A DNA stretch of 64,000 nt, from positions 186,001 through 250,000 of the forward strand of contig NZ_JAMXSF010000004.1 in NCBI RefSeq assembly GCF_024124545.1, in the 5' to 3' direction. Below, piece after piece: positions 29,419-39,561 of this stretch. How positions within the stretch are numbered: the first letter of the stretch is position 1; every line of letters begins with the position of its first letter. The notes below the pieces were generated by a model, which saw only the letters and a program-made list of their open reading frames with translations, did no database searches and was not told the origin of the DNA. Both the position numbers and the translations under genes were made by a program. The DNA comes from Pseudoalteromonas sp. XMcav2-N (GTDB lineage Bacteria > Pseudomonadota > Gammaproteobacteria > Enterobacterales > Alteromonadaceae).

Positions 29419-29814
29419 CTAATGATATAAATATTTGGTAAACAGCACTTCCCGGATGATTTCTTGTCCGGTCTCTTCTTTTAATAAGGTTTTAAGCTTT
29501 TCAGCACAGCGCTGGCGAATTTCTTCACGTCCGGTTAGTGACTTTATTGTTTCTTCTGGCTCTTTACTTAAAATCTGGACAATGGCGTCACGCAGTAGTG
29601 GGGTGTGGTGTTCGACAACCGCGATATTACTCACGTCATCGAGCATTAAATCGACTGTAACGCGCACATACCCCAGCTTCTTATTAGATTGTCCGATATA
29701 GTTTGTAATGATGTCAGGCTCAAATCCGAAGTAACCAACGGTTGATTCAGCGCGTAAGTTTGTACTCACACAAATCAGCACAACTGCCATCAACGCGACA
29801 CAGATACGATTCAT
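29419..29814 (-). CDS. FliL-like periplasmic protein
   Basis: This 131-residue protein has a signal peptide (cleavage near LRA-E, residue 23). The mature part matches the C-terminal periplasmic half of FliL: GYVRVTVDLMLDD, a helix with LLRDAIVQILSKEP, then EEIRQRCAEKLKTLL and a short closing strand. FliL supports the flagellar stator. This copy lies away from flagellar genes and has a cleavable signal in place of the usual membrane anchor, so its role may differ. It is a single-gene unit convergent with glpG. Confidence 0.75.
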   Translation of the reverse strand: MNRICVALMAVVLICVSTNLRAESTVGYFGFEPDIITNYIGQSNKKLGYVRVTVDLMLDDVSNIAVVEHHTPLLRDAIVQILSKEPEETIKSLTGREEIRQRCAEKLKTLLKEETGQEIIREVLFTKYLYH

Positions 29815-29969
29815 AATAGCCTGAAAATACTTAACTAAATACCAACAATAGGATTAGTTTATACGTAAAACCAGTTTATGAACAGCAGTGAGTAGGGGAA
29901 AGGTAAACTTTTTTGCCGGAGTAAGCTTTGCTATTATGACGCGGTTATTACCTTAATTGAATTATCGAC

Positions 29970-30500
29970 TTGTTTAATCTGCCAAAATTATTGCGATCAA
30001 GCTGGGAACCACTGTCCCGGTATAAGGACATCATTCCAGACAGGTTGCACCCGTTGTTGTGTGAGACTGGCTCTCTGACAGCTCTGCTGCGTTCTCAGTG
30101 TGATGCTTTGCATGTAGAAGTGCTCAGCGAACAAGTGTGTGAGCTGGAACATGAGGTGCAGGCTATTCTTAAGTGTGACAGAGCGCTATGTCGTGAGGTC
30201 GTGTTATATTGTGATGATATCCCTGTGGTGTATGGGCAAAGCTGGATCCCAGAAAGCGCGAATTCACTCGGGCTGAACAATATAGGTAACACGCCGCTGG
30301 GCGAGCGTTTGTTCGATCAGCAGGCATGGCAACGGGGTGAGATTGAGGTAACAAAACTTCAGAAAAAGACATTACCTTCATTTTTGCCAAGTAAAGACAC
30401 ATTAGGCAGCGATAGCTGTTTTGCAAGGCGTAGTGTATTTACGCGCCAGAATAGCAAAGTACTGGTGTGCGAAATCTTCCTCAATGGAGTTAAGGTATGA
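29970..30500 (+). CDS. ubiC: Chorismate lyase
   Basis: Converts chorismate to 4-hydroxybenzoate and pyruvate, the entry to ubiquinone synthesis. The 176-residue protein has the family blocks [21 protein letters not shown] (central sheet, near residue 75) and [18 protein letters not shown], and the late [23 protein letters not shown]. The start is uncertain: a TTG gives the usual length, and no strong ribosome site is visible. It overlaps ubiA by four bases, the normal ubiC-ubiA operon. Confidence 0.88.
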   Translation: MFNLPKLLRSSWEPLSRYKDIIPDRLHPLLCETGSLTALLRSQCDALHVEVLSEQVCELEHEVQAILKCDRALCREVVLYCDDIPVVYGQSWIPESANSLGLNNIGNTPLGERLFDQQAWQRGEIEVTKLQKKTLPSFLPSKDTLGSDSCFARRSVFTRQNSKVLVCEIFLNGVKV

Positions 30501-31363
30501 AGCTATCTCGGCTTCGAGCTAATCACATCGAAGAATATAAACAATTAATGCGGGTTGAGAAGCCGATCGGCACTTTGTTGCTGATGTGGCCAACACTTTG
30601 GAGCTTGTGGATAGCGTCAGGCGGTGTGCCACATTGGCATTTGTTGCTTATATTTGTTTTGGGCACTTTTATGATGCGCAGCGCAGGCTGTGTAATCAAT
30701 GACTTTGCTGATCGTAAAGTGGATGGTGCAGTTAAAAGAACAGCACAAAGGCCTCTGGCCAGGGGCGCTGTGAGTGAAGGTGAGGCACTGACCTTATTTG
30801 CCTCACTCATTGGTGCTTCTTTTATCCTGGTCCTGATGCTCAATTGGCAGACTATTTTACTGTCGTTTGGTGCCTTGGTGTTGGCGAGTATTTACCCCTT
30901 TATGAAGCGTTACACCCACCTGCCTCAGGTTGTGTTAGGGGCTGCGTTCAGTTGGGGGATCCCCATGGCCTTTATGGCGGTTCAGGAAACAGTCCCTATG
31001 ATTGCCTGGGTGCTGTTTATTGCGAACCTGCTTTGGACGGTTGCCTACGATACTAAGTATGCCATGGTTGATAAAGATGACGATGTGGTCGTCGGGATCA
31101 AGTCGACTGCCATTTTATTTGGGCGCTGGGACAGACACGTGATCGCAGGGTTGAATGTGGCCTTTCTGGCTTGCATGGCCTGGGTGGCGACTCAGGTAAG
31201 TATGTCAATGTGGTTCTGGGTTGGGTTTGCAGTTGCCGTGATCTGGCTTGCAAAACTACAATGGCAGATCAATGACAGAAGCAGGGATAAGTGCTTTAAG
31301 GCATTTTTGAGCAATAATTATGTTGGTCTGGCGATGTTTGCAGGTGTGGTTGCTGGCGTTTAA
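30497..31363 (+). CDS. ubiA: 4-hydroxybenzoate octaprenyltransferase
   Basis: An inner-membrane prenyltransferase that joins the polyprenyl tail to 4-hydroxybenzoate. Its 288 residues form about nine helices, with the two Asp-rich magnesium sites [15 protein letters not shown] (near residue 73) and [12 protein letters not shown] (near residue 190). The substrate is produced by UbiC from the overlapping upstream gene. Confidence 0.95.
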   Translation: MKLSRLRANHIEEYKQLMRVEKPIGTLLLMWPTLWSLWIASGGVPHWHLLLIFVLGTFMMRSAGCVINDFADRKVDGAVKRTAQRPLARGAVSEGEALTLFASLIGASFILVLMLNWQTILLSFGALVLASIYPFMKRYTHLPQVVLGAAFSWGIPMAFMAVQETVPMIAWVLFIANLLWTVAYDTKYAMVDKDDDVVVGIKSTAILFGRWDRHVIAGLNVAFLACMAWVATQVSMSMWFWVGFAVAVIWLAKLQWQINDRSRDKCFKAFLSNNYVGLAMFAGVVAGV

Positions 31364-31546
31364 TCAGCGAATAAAACGGCAGGGCTGAAATGACATTAAG
31401 GAAGATGAGGGTGAGCGAATTTTTTACTTTCTGACTCCGTTCTTCAGGCCCAAAACTTCGCCATCCGAACTGAGTGTATTGCTTAAAACTCGCTCAAAAC
31501 TCCCATTTAACTAAACAGGACAAGAAAAACGGTTAGCCATAATTGG

Positions 31547-32452
31547 TTAACTGTTTACGGCTGTTGCAACCGCATTTTTCTGTGCTGTTTGTTCAATTAA
31601 TGACAACAAGTTACTGACATGTGAACCACTACCAAGTTGGTGACTGGTTTGCACGACAATTTGTTCATGACTCGCATCCTTGTTAGTCTTAAGTAAGATT
31701 AGCTCAGGATCCTGTGCGATGACTTTAGAATGTTCAATGCTTGCAATTGCAAAGCTCTGGCTATTCTTCAGTCCATCAATCACCTGGCTGATGTTACCGA
31801 TTTTGACGTTGGTTGACTTGTTAAGCCCTTCAACCGCCTCATTGAGCATATTCTGCACCTGTTTTGACTGAGAAAAGCAGCCATACATAGGGTACTGAGC
31901 AAGCTCGCTGCGACGAATACTGTCTTGTGTTGCCAGTGGATGTTGTTTAGCAACAAACAAAACAAGTTGGTCGGGCAGGTGGATATCACTCACTAAGCTG
32001 GTTGCAGATTCCAGATAAACACTGATATCGATTTCGCCAAGCTGAAGCTTGCGAAGTAGATCGTGTTCACTTAGAAGTTGCATTTCAACTTTGACGTTAG
32101 GGAAATCCGCCAAAAACTGTCCACATGACGTTGGCACTATGCTACTTGCTTGTGCAGTGTAACCAACAACAACGCGCTGCTGATCACGACCAAACAAACT
32201 TTGTTTGATAGTGTTTCTGGTTATGTCTAATTCCGACAAGGTTGACTTACAATAATTTAAAAAAAGCTCGCCTTGCTCGGTCAGTTTGACGGAGCGGGTA
32301 GAACGTTTGACAAGTTCACAGCCAATTTCATCTTCCAGTGTCTGAATGCTTCTGGTGAGTGCGGAAGTACTGATATTGGTTTGTTCTGCGGCTTGCCTAA
32401 AGTGGCGTAAATTGCCTAAAGCAACGAATTGCTCGAGTTGTTCAAATCTCAT
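31547..32452 (-). CDS. LysR-type transcriptional regulator
   Basis: A 301-residue LysR protein. Residues about 1-60 are the winged helix-turn-helix (FRQAAEQTNISTSALTRSIQTLEDEIGCELVKR), and residues about 90-290 the periplasmic-binding-type effector domain. No divergent target gene is adjacent on the start side; the next gene in that direction is a response regulator on the same strand, 110 bases away. The effector and targets are therefore unknown. Confidence 0.93.
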   Translation of the reverse strand: MRFEQLEQFVALGNLRHFRQAAEQTNISTSALTRSIQTLEDEIGCELVKRSTRSVKLTEQGELFLNYCKSTLSELDITRNTIKQSLFGRDQQRVVVGYTAQASSIVPTSCGQFLADFPNVKVEMQLLSEHDLLRKLQLGEIDISVYLESATSLVSDIHLPDQLVLFVAKQHPLATQDSIRRSELAQYPMYGCFSQSKQVQNMLNEAVEGLNKSTNVKIGNISQVIDGLKNSQSFAIASIEHSKVIAQDPELILLKTNKDASHEQIVVQTSHQLGSGSHVSNLLSLIEQTAQKNAVATAVNS

Positions 32453-32561
32453 GTGAAATTCCTTTTATTTCAACAAAAATGCAATGACAACGTTGATTCC
32501 CTAATACTAATACAGTTTAGAGAAACATCCAAGTGAATTTTTTACATTTCGCTTACAAAAA

Positions 32562-34112
32562 CTAATCTGGATACTGATCACGTATTGCGACGAATTGTTC
32601 CAGATTTTCTACAAACAGATCAACCAGTTTGGGATCAAATTGTTGACCTCGTTGGCTTTTTATCTCTGTTAGAATTTCTTCAAGTGTCCAAACAGGCTTG
32701 TAACATCGAACACTACCCAGTGCATCGAACACATCTGCAAGCGCTGTAATTCTCCCGGCGATGTCTATTTGCTCACCTTTCAGGCCTTGAGGGTAGCCAC
32801 TGCCGTCCCACTTTTCATGGTGTTGGTGAGCGATGATCGCGCCACATTGCAAAATATCATTTGTTGAGTTTTTTAGTATTTCATAGCCTTGTTGGGCATG
32901 TGTCTTCATTATTGCCCATTCTTCGTCATTCAGCTTTCCAGGCTTATTAAGAATGACGTCCGGGATACTTATTTTTCCAATATCGTGCAAGGGTGAAGCA
33001 AGCTTTATAATTTCGGCCTTATAATCGTTCAATCCGACCAATTTGGCTAGTAATAAACTGTAATGTGCCACCCGCTTTACGTGTGAGCCTGTTTCTTTGG
33101 AGCGCTTCTCAACCGCTTCTCCGAGTATATAGGAGAGCTCTTTTTGTGATTCTTTGACTGTTTCTCTGAGATTCAGGTTGTCGTATGCAAGGGCAATGTT
33201 GTTAGCAAAAAATGCGAGTAACTGACAATCGGTAGGCTGCAACAGACCTTTTTTACTGACATACAGCATAGTCTCTAATCCAGCCTGGCTGGTAAAATAG
33301 CCCACATATTCATGATCTGATTTACTGGATGTTTTGCGATTATGTGTTTCTATAAAACGGCTTTTCACTTTATCGGGCAGTGCGGTTTGTTCTGGCTCAA
33401 TACCTGCGCCAGAGGCAGCGAGTAGCTGAAATTCAGCCCCGGCACCATTTTGCTTGTTGACTGCGGCTGCGCAATAAATGTCCGAATCGCTCAGACCCAT
33501 TACATCAGCAACGTGAGACAAAATGGTTGATGCGAAGTCCTGAACATTATTGCACTTCAAAAAGCTGGAGGATGCATCAATAATGCGTTCCAGACCCTGT
33601 TTATGTCGCTCAATTGTCTGAATATCTCGGTGGGAACGCAATGCTGAATAGAGTAAGGTTTTTAATTTGACTGCCGTCAGTTCGGTTTTGTTTTTGTAAT
33701 CGTTAATGTCGTAGTCGCGGATGACTGACTCTTCCGGTGCCTCACCGGGTTGCCCCGTGCGCAGAATCAGGCGAATATCATGGTTGGCCATATCGTTACG
33801 GATGAATTTGATAAGATCCAGGCCCGCATGGTTACTTTCCATCACAACATCAATTAAACCAACAGAAATGGACTCCTCCGAATTCAGTATGTCCATTGCC
33901 TGTTTGGCTGAATATGCATGATGAAAGCGCAGTGGCTTTTGCTCAAACCGGAAGTCCGACAGCACCAGTTTGGTAACCTGATGAATGTCTTCTTCGTCAT
34001 CGACCACCAGGATATCCCAATATGCATTATCTATGGTAATTTGCTCGTCATCCTTAAGTGGCTCATTTGAAAAGAGAAAACTGCTCACATAGAACCTCTG
34101 CTCAGTATGCAT
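32562..34112 (-). CDS. Response regulator with DUF3369 and HD-GYP domains
   Basis: A 516-residue cytosolic regulator. The receiver domain (about residues 30-155) has the acidic pair Asp38-Asp39 and the phospho-acceptor Asp88. DUF3369, a GAF-like sensor segment, follows to about residue 320. The HD-GYP phosphodiesterase domain (about 335-505) has HDIGK and HHEKWDGSGYPQG with the rest of the metal ligands intact, so it should hydrolyse cyclic di-GMP. No histidine kinase is next to it. Together with the GGDEF regulator at 52.9 kb it makes this window rich in c-di-GMP enzymes. Confidence 0.92.
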   Translation of the reverse strand: MHTEQRFYVSSFLFSNEPLKDDEQITIDNAYWDILVVDDEEDIHQVTKLVLSDFRFEQKPLRFHHAYSAKQAMDILNSEESISVGLIDVVMESNHAGLDLIKFIRNDMANHDIRLILRTGQPGEAPEESVIRDYDINDYKNKTELTAVKLKTLLYSALRSHRDIQTIERHKQGLERIIDASSSFLKCNNVQDFASTILSHVADVMGLSDSDIYCAAAVNKQNGAGAEFQLLAASGAGIEPEQTALPDKVKSRFIETHNRKTSSKSDHEYVGYFTSQAGLETMLYVSKKGLLQPTDCQLLAFFANNIALAYDNLNLRETVKESQKELSYILGEAVEKRSKETGSHVKRVAHYSLLLAKLVGLNDYKAEIIKLASPLHDIGKISIPDVILNKPGKLNDEEWAIMKTHAQQGYEILKNSTNDILQCGAIIAHQHHEKWDGSGYPQGLKGEQIDIAGRITALADVFDALGSVRCYKPVWTLEEILTEIKSQRGQQFDPKLVDLFVENLEQFVAIRDQYPD

Positions 34113-34147
34113 TCTCTGTTAGTATAGCCAGCAAAAAACTGAGTTGC

Positions 34148-34546
34148 TTAATCTTGTATTGGCTTTTTTTCAATATTGTTAAGTTCTATCGCAATGGCAT
34201 CACAGGAAATGTGGATCTCGTACAAGGAAAGCAGCAAAGAGAGTGTCAGGCAGCACAGACTGGCGCCAAACAAGATCACGCCGAAGATAGCCACGTCGAT
34301 AAACAATGCAAACATCGACAAGGTGCACAGTAAAAAGGCGATGACCCCCCATACCTGCATCAGGCGAATCAATTTGATACGTTTTTTGAGGTTATCAATT
34401 TGGGCAATAACCAGTGGTCTGAGATGTTCCCCCTCCCTGGCGTTTAACTCTCTGATCAGCTGTGCCAGCACTAAAAACCGGTTGGTATATGCCAGCAGCA
34501 GCAGGGAAATTGCGGGGAACAACAACCCGGGTGTGGTGAGCGTCAT
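34148..34546 (-). CDS. DUF2721 family membrane protein
   Basis: This 132-residue membrane protein has an N-terminal hydrophobic helix (LLFPAISLLLLAYTNRFLVLA), a basic amphipathic loop (QIDNLKKRIKLIRLMQ) and two further membrane helices. This is the DUF2721 layout; the function is unknown. I start at the ATG preceded by GGAGT with a 7-base spacer, seven codons inside the longest frame. It is divergent from the DUF2007 gene. Confidence 0.8.
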   Translation of the reverse strand: MTLTTPGLLFPAISLLLLAYTNRFLVLAQLIRELNAREGEHLRPLVIAQIDNLKKRIKLIRLMQVWGVIAFLLCTLSMFALFIDVAIFGVILFGASLCCLTLSLLLSLYEIHISCDAIAIELNNIEKKPIQD

Positions 34547-34609
34547 TTTTGTACTCCGTATAAGCACGCTACAATAGTGATTATCATAGCAAAATTTTGG
34601 AGTCCGGCG

Positions 34610-34942
34610 ATGAGTAATGCAATGTTTGACTGGACGTGTGTGTATCGCACGGATAATCCGTTAGAAGCCCATATTATTTTGGGCTTGCTGACACAGGCGA
34701 GACTCAAAACACATGTCGAGGGTGCAGTGCTTGCCACCGCATTGGGAGAGATACCATTTTGTCAGGAGACAATAAAAATATTTGTCTGCGCGATAAAAGT
34801 ACCCGAGGCGGAGGAAATCTTGGTAAACTACCAGCAAAATAACTTATCGGAAGATTGGCAGTGCCGCGGCTGTTCTGAACACAATGGTTCAGGATTTCAA
34901 TATTGCTGGCACTGTGGAAAAAGCTATGACGAAAGCAAATAA
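34610..34942 (+). CDS. DUF2007 domain protein with C-terminal zinc ribbon
   Basis: This 110-residue protein has an N-terminal DUF2007 ferredoxin-like domain (CVYRTDNPLEAHIILGLL, then a putative ligand-binding loop) and, at the end, a zinc ribbon CRGCSEHNGSGFQYCWHCG with four cysteines. The family is described as putative signal transducers, but no specific role is known. GGAG lies seven bases before the chosen ATG. Its 3' end overlaps the next gene by 17 bases. Confidence 0.8.
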   Translation: MSNAMFDWTCVYRTDNPLEAHIILGLLTQARLKTHVEGAVLATALGEIPFCQETIKIFVCAIKVPEAEEILVNYQQNNLSEDWQCRGCSEHNGSGFQYCWHCGKSYDESK

Positions 34943-35522
34943 TTTTCAGCGCATCAGAGAGCTAAATTATTTACAAAAGGCTGTTCTGGCCGCGGCCATA
35001 CTGGAACGTATGCTGCCCAACTACGGCCTGTTCAGTGAAGCAACCGGGTTCGGCGATGAGGCGATATTGCGCAGTGCGCTAAATGTATGCTGGGAAAAAG
35101 TGCTTTTGCCAAAAAGCAAAATCAGTCTGGAAAAGCAAATCGAGAAGATTGAGCCCAATGTCCCGGAGCTGAAAGATTTTGATATGTTTGGCACGTATGC
35201 TGCGATCGATGTGGCAACCGCATTACTTGGTTTTATTCAGGGTGTGATGAGTAAGGATGAGAGCGAGTTTGTCAATGTGGCGAAGATCTCTCAGGCAACC
35301 GTCGCAAGATACATTGAGTTTTTGTTAATAGCAGAAGACATTCAGCCCGACAATCAACAGGTGAGAGAACATCCTCTGATGCAGTACGAGATAGAAGTAC
35401 TTGGCGAACTCATTGATTGTGTTGCTGACATGCCTCGGATCGATAATCAATCGGTTAAAACACTCAAAGCATTGGCATTGAGTGATGGGCAGACCAATAT
35501 CGGTCTGGCAATTGAAGTCTGA
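34926..35522 (+). CDS. DUF416 family protein (YjaG-like)
   Basis: This 198-residue soluble, mostly helical protein is of the DUF416/YjaG family, with the characteristic QKAVLAAAILERMLPNYGLF opening and the central FDMFGTYAAIDVATAL. Its function is not established. The start is inside the zinc-ribbon coding end of the DUF2007 gene (17-base overlap), which implies translational coupling. tsaD follows 36 bases downstream. Confidence 0.82.
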   Translation: MTKANNFQRIRELNYLQKAVLAAAILERMLPNYGLFSEATGFGDEAILRSALNVCWEKVLLPKSKISLEKQIEKIEPNVPELKDFDMFGTYAAIDVATALLGFIQGVMSKDESEFVNVAKISQATVARYIEFLLIAEDIQPDNQQVREHPLMQYEIEVLGELIDCVADMPRIDNQSVKTLKALALSDGQTNIGLAIEV

Positions 35523-35558
35523 TTTTTTGTCCAAATTTTTACTAGTGGAGAATCAAAA

Positions 35559-36572
35559 TTGCGAATTTTAGGTATCGAGTCTTCTTGCGATGAAACGGGG
35601 ATTGCTATCTACGATGATGAACAGGGACTTTTGGCACATCAATTATATAGCCAGGTAAAAGTTCATGCTGATTATGGTGGGGTCGTTCCTGAACTGGCTT
35701 CAAGAGATCACGTTCGCAAAACCATTCCGTTAATTGAAGCCGCTTTTAAACAAGCAGGCTGTGGCCCCGAGTCTCTGGATGGCATTGCTTATACAGCAGG
35801 CCCCGGGCTAGTGGGCGCTTTACTGGTGGGGACTTCTATCGGCCGTTCACTGGCATTTGGCTGGAACATCCCAGCTGTGGCGGTACATCATATGGAAGGT
35901 CATTTACTCGCCCCGATGTTAGAAGAAGAGATGCCTGAATTTCCGTTTGTTGCGCTGCTGGTGTCAGGCGGTCACACTATGATGGTCAAAGTGGCTGGCA
36001 TCGGTGAATATGAGGTGCTGGGAGAGTCTGTGGATGATGCCGCAGGTGAAGCCTTTGATAAAACGGCTAAGTTACTGGGACTGGATTATCCCGGTGGCCC
36101 CATGCTGGCTAAGCTCGCGACCAAGGGCGTGGCAGGTCGGTTTGTATTTCCGCGGCCCATGACGGATAGACCCGGGCTGGATTTCAGCTTTAGTGGCCTG
36201 AAAACAGCGGCCGCCAATACCATTAAGTCGGCCGGTGATGATGAACAAACCAAAGCAGATATTGCCCATGCATTTCAGACGGCAGTGGTGGATACGCTCG
36301 CCATTAAATGCAAACGGGCGTTAAAAGAGACAGGCATAAAGCGCTTGATCATCGCAGGGGGAGTCAGTGCTAATACGGAACTACGGACCAAGCTTGAGCG
36401 TATGATGCAGGGCATGCAAGGTAAGGTGTACTATCCAAGAACGGAGTTCTGTACCGACAACGGTGCGATGATCGCCTACGCGGGTATGCAGCGCCTTAAA
36501 GCTGGCCAAACCGCTGAGTTGAGCATGAAAACCCAGCCGCGTTGGCCACTAGATAGCCTGCCACCATTGTAA
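35559..36572 (+). CDS. tsaD: tRNA N6-threonylcarbamoyladenosine synthase subunit
   Basis: Catalyses the last step of t6A37 formation in tRNAs reading ANN codons, with TsaB and TsaE. The 337-residue ASKHA-fold protein is nearly colinear with E. coli TsaD. Metal-binding His residues are in [11 protein letters not shown] near residue 110, the nucleotide site in VSGGHT, with GLKTAAANT and [11 protein letters not shown] later. The start is TTG, with GTGGAGAATC upstream; this matches the family start [14 protein letters not shown]. It lies downstream of the DUF416 gene rather than beside rpsU as in enterobacteria. Confidence 0.96.
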   Translation: MRILGIESSCDETGIAIYDDEQGLLAHQLYSQVKVHADYGGVVPELASRDHVRKTIPLIEAAFKQAGCGPESLDGIAYTAGPGLVGALLVGTSIGRSLAFGWNIPAVAVHHMEGHLLAPMLEEEMPEFPFVALLVSGGHTMMVKVAGIGEYEVLGESVDDAAGEAFDKTAKLLGLDYPGGPMLAKLATKGVAGRFVFPRPMTDRPGLDFSFSGLKTAAANTIKSAGDDEQTKADIAHAFQTAVVDTLAIKCKRALKETGIKRLIIAGGVSANTELRTKLERMMQGMQGKVYYPRTEFCTDNGAMIAYAGMQRLKAGQTAELSMKTQPRWPLDSLPPL

Positions 36573-36582
36573 TACGTTGGCA

Positions 36583-37173
36583 CTAGTCGACGTTTTTCTT
36601 ACCGAGCTTTGGCTCGGTGCCGTTCAGGAGTCGACGTATGTTGGCTCTGTGACGGAATATAATCAAGAGCGTCAGGAAGGACACCGGCAGCGTGTACAAA
36701 GGCTTTATCATCCAGGTATAGGCTGGTGCAGCTAATACTGTGACAATGGCCGCCAGTGATGAGTAGCGCGTGAGGGCGACAACCAGTAGCCATGTACCAA
36801 TTAACATCCCACCGAGCGACAGTCCGATTGGCAGTAGGGCACCAAAGGCCGTTGCAACTGCTTTTCCGCCATTGAAATGAAAAAACACAGGATAAATGTG
36901 ACCCAGGCAGGCACACACTGCAACTATGCCCAGCCAGATCGGTTCAATACCAAGAAAATAGGCACCCCAAACGGGAATGGTGCCCTTGAGAATATCAAAT
37001 ACCAATACCAGTACTGCCGGGAGTTTACCGCCAAGACGCAGTACATTGGTTGCGCCTGGGTTATTTGAACCTGCAAAGCGGGGATCGGGCAAAGAAAAGA
37101 GTCTCGAAATCAAAATCGCGGAAGAGATTGAACCAAATAAATAAGCACAAACACATATTAAACTGACTATCAC
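36583..37173 (-). CDS. plsY: Acyl-phosphate:glycerol-3-phosphate acyltransferase
   Basis: An inner-membrane enzyme that starts phospholipid synthesis by acylating glycerol 3-phosphate from acyl-phosphate. The 196-residue protein has the three PlsY loops: [28 protein letters not shown] and [19 protein letters not shown] site lies upstream of the ATG. It is convergent with tsaD and divergent from folB, the usual place for plsY in gammaproteobacteria. Confidence 0.95.
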   Translation of the reverse strand: MIVSLICVCAYLFGSISSAILISRLFSLPDPRFAGSNNPGATNVLRLGGKLPAVLVLVFDILKGTIPVWGAYFLGIEPIWLGIVAVCACLGHIYPVFFHFNGGKAVATAFGALLPIGLSLGGMLIGTWLLVVALTRYSSLAAIVTVLAAPAYTWMIKPLYTLPVSFLTLLIIFRHRANIRRLLNGTEPKLGKKNVD

Positions 37174-37282
37174 AAGCTTCCTTATTTTTTCTTGCCGTTA
37201 TTTGGGCTATCATCGTCGCTTTATTTCAAGGCGGCTGGGTACGTGAAAAAGCCGATCCGAATCAGTCATGTCAGGAGTTTAC

Positions 37283-37633
37283 ATGGACACGGTCTATATC
37301 TCGCAATTACACGTCGAGACCATAATAGGAGTTTACGACTTTGAAAAAGAAAGTAAACAAAGCCTTTTCTTTGATATAGAGATGAAGACCGATATCTCGG
37401 CTGCTGCGCAACAGGATGACATCACTCTGGCCGTGGATTATGCCAGGGTGAGTGAGCGTGTAATTGCACATACTGAGGCAAGCCGGGTTGAACTGCTGGA
37501 GACACTGGTCGAGCAACTTGCTGCCATTATTTTGCAAGAATTTGCAATTCAGGCAATCACCATTCGGGTCAGTAAGCCGGCAGCCGTTCCTCAGGCACAA
37601 ACTGTTGGCCTGGAAATCACGCGGACAAGATAA
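37283..37633 (+). CDS. folB: Dihydroneopterin aldolase
   Basis: Cuts dihydroneopterin to 6-hydroxymethyl-dihydropterin in folate synthesis. It is a 116-residue T-fold enzyme: IGVYDFEKE near residue 17 holds the catalytic-side Glu, and the late VSKPAAVPQAQTVGLEI contains the active Lys and sheet end. I chose the ATG with AGGAG five bases upstream rather than an ATG five codons earlier. folK starts one base after the stop, a conserved folB-folK pair. Confidence 0.93.
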   Translation: MDTVYISQLHVETIIGVYDFEKESKQSLFFDIEMKTDISAAAQQDDITLAVDYARVSERVIAHTEASRVELLETLVEQLAAIILQEFAIQAITIRVSKPAAVPQAQTVGLEITRTR

Positions 37634-37634
37634 C

Positions 37635-38123
37635 ATGGCGCACGTTTTTATCAGTATTGGCTCCAATGTGGAGCGTGATCGTCATTTTCGTCAGGGGCTT
37701 AGGGCCCTTATTGAGTATTTCCCTGATTATATTCATTCAGATGTCTATGAAAGTGAGCCTGTAGGCTTTAGCGGTAAAAATTTCTACAACTCAGTGTTTG
37801 CGACGCACACGGATATGCCATTGCCAGACTTATGCACATTGCTCAAGCAGATAGAGCGTGACAATGGCAGGACGCCACAGGATAAGAAGTTCAGTCCCAG
37901 AACTCTGGATCTGGATATCCTGTTTTACGACGATATGATCTGTGATACCCCAGCACAATTGCCACGAGATGAGATCACCAAGAATGCATTTGTCTTAAGG
38001 CCGCTGGCGGAAATTGCGCCTGAATTTGTTCACCCTGTGCAGGGCTGCAGCATGGCTGAAATCTGGCAAGCGTATGACAATCAAACACAAAAGCTATGGA
38101 AAGTGGAGTTTTCTTTATCATGA
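37635..38123 (+). CDS. folK: 6-hydroxymethyl-dihydropterin pyrophosphokinase
   Basis: Transfers pyrophosphate from ATP to the product of FolB. The 162-residue protein shows [15 protein letters not shown] at the start, [15 protein letters not shown] and the magnesium-binding [13 protein letters not shown] near residue 95. I start at the ATG one base after the folB stop; the open frame extends far upstream inside folB but is not meaningful there. It overlaps uppP by four bases. Confidence 0.94.
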   Translation: MAHVFISIGSNVERDRHFRQGLRALIEYFPDYIHSDVYESEPVGFSGKNFYNSVFATHTDMPLPDLCTLLKQIERDNGRTPQDKKFSPRTLDLDILFYDDMICDTPAQLPRDEITKNAFVLRPLAEIAPEFVHPVQGCSMAEIWQAYDNQTQKLWKVEFSLS

Positions 38124-38923
38124 GTATCATTGAAATCATTGTACTGGCTCTGATCCAGGGGTTGACCGAATTTTTACCTATTTCCAGCTCGGCGCATCTG
38201 ATTTTGCCTTCGCAGATATTAGGCTGGCAGGACCAGGGGTTAGCGTTTGATGTGGCCGTTCACGTTGGCTCGTTGGCTGCTGTACTGATTTACTTTCGTA
38301 AAGAAGTGGCAGATATACTGGGTGCCTGGTTTAAATCGTTCGGCAAACAAGGTGTAACGGAAGACAGTCGCTTGGGCTGGTGGATCATTGTCGCGACTAT
38401 CCCGGGTCTGGTCATTGGCTTCTTGGCCAAAGATTTGGTTGAGGACTTTGCCCGCAGCGCCTGGGTCATTGCGGCGACTACTATTATTTTTGGTCTCTTA
38501 CTTTGGTATGCCGATGCCACAGCAAAACAAACTAAGACGATTTACCAGCTCAACTGGCGTAGTGCCCTGATCATTGGTTTTGCACAGGTGGTTGCCGCTT
38601 TACTGCCTGGTACATCACGCTCTGGTATCACCATGACGGCCGGTATGATGCTCGGACTAAATAAGCAAAGTGCGGCTCGTTTTTCGTTTTTGATGTCGAT
38701 CCCGATTATTGCCGCCGCAGGTGGTTATTACACGCTTAAGCTGGCCACCGGAGATGAAGTGATTGATTGGGGGGCCATTGTGACTGGCACCATTTTATCT
38801 TTTATTTCCGCTTATGCATGTATTCACTTTTTCCTTAAGGTGATTGAGCGCATGGGCATGTTACCGTTTGTTATCTACCGATTATTGCTGGGTCTGTTCC
38901 TGGTGATTTTCCTGATGGTGTAA
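38120..38923 (+). CDS. uppP: Undecaprenyl-diphosphatase
   Basis: An inner-membrane enzyme that recycles undecaprenyl diphosphate to the monophosphate carrier used for peptidoglycan and O-antigen; overproduction gives bacitracin resistance. The 267-residue BacA-family protein has the catalytic motifs [15 protein letters not shown] near residue 18 and [14 protein letters not shown] near residue 165. It is translationally coupled to folK through an ATGA overlap. Confidence 0.96.
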   Translation: MSIIEIIVLALIQGLTEFLPISSSAHLILPSQILGWQDQGLAFDVAVHVGSLAAVLIYFRKEVADILGAWFKSFGKQGVTEDSRLGWWIIVATIPGLVIGFLAKDLVEDFARSAWVIAATTIIFGLLLWYADATAKQTKTIYQLNWRSALIIGFAQVVAALLPGTSRSGITMTAGMMLGLNKQSAARFSFLMSIPIIAAAGGYYTLKLATGDEVIDWGAIVTGTILSFISAYACIHFFLKVIERMGMLPFVIYRLLLGLFLVIFLMV

Positions 38924-38931
38924 TGTCTCAG

Positions 38932-38951
38932 GGCGGGCTCAAAAGCCCGCC
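38932..38951. terminator. Hairpin between uppP and a convergent acetyltransferase
   Basis: GGCGGGCT and AGCCCGCC form a perfect 8-bp stem with a CAAA loop. Neither flank has a good T run, so it may be a weak or Rho-assisted terminator. Confidence 0.5.
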
Positions 38952-38958
38952 AACCAGC

Positions 38959-39498
38959 CTATATTGCTTTACGGTAGTACACCACATCCACAGGTCCATC
39001 CGGGCCGGTGTGTTTTCCTTCTTTTAAAAATGTCATCGACAGTTTCTGCATGATATTAATTGAGCCCAGGTTGTCTTTCAGGGCAATGGCGCTCAAATAA
39101 TCCATCTTATTCTGCTCAGCAAGATGCTCTGCAATATGCTTAGCGGCTTCAGTGGCATAGCCTTTCCCCCAGGCCGCTTGTTTGAAGCGCCAACCGATCT
39201 CCAGATCTCGTTCTTCCATGTCACCCTCGAAGAAATTCATGGGGCGGATCAATACCCAGCCCAGAAATGTATCGTCGTCAAGTAAACTACAGTGCCACAG
39301 GCCCCAGCCTTGTTGCGGGTGAGTAAATTTTGCCAGGCGTGGCAGATAAAACTGCTCAATTTGCTCGCGAGAAGTTGGCTGGCCATTGGTAATGTAGCGC
39401 ATAACAGCAGGATCACTGTCGAGTTCAGCGAGCAGATCACCGTCCTGTTGTGTCATAAGGCGGTATTTTAAGCGTGTTGAAGGCGCAATTATCATCAT
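38959..39498 (-). CDS. GNAT family N-acetyltransferase (RimJ/RimL-like)
   Basis: A 179-residue acetyltransferase of the type that modifies N-termini or small amines with acetyl-CoA. The acetyl-CoA pyrophosphate loop is present as QAAWGKGYATEAA near residue 108, and the late NLGSINIMQKLSM block is typical of the RimJ/RimL group. The substrate is unknown. It is a single gene, convergent with uppP and divergent from tapT. Confidence 0.88.
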   Translation of the reverse strand: MMIIAPSTRLKYRLMTQQDGDLLAELDSDPAVMRYITNGQPTSREQIEQFYLPRLAKFTHPQQGWGLWHCSLLDDDTFLGWVLIRPMNFFEGDMEERDLEIGWRFKQAAWGKGYATEAAKHIAEHLAEQNKMDYLSAIALKDNLGSINIMQKLSMTFLKEGKHTGPDGPVDVVYYRKAI

Positions 39499-39561
39499 TG
39501 TTATACTGCTTTTATCATCAGAATTGTCTAAGATAGCCGGCCCAAGTTTGAGGAGAGAAGT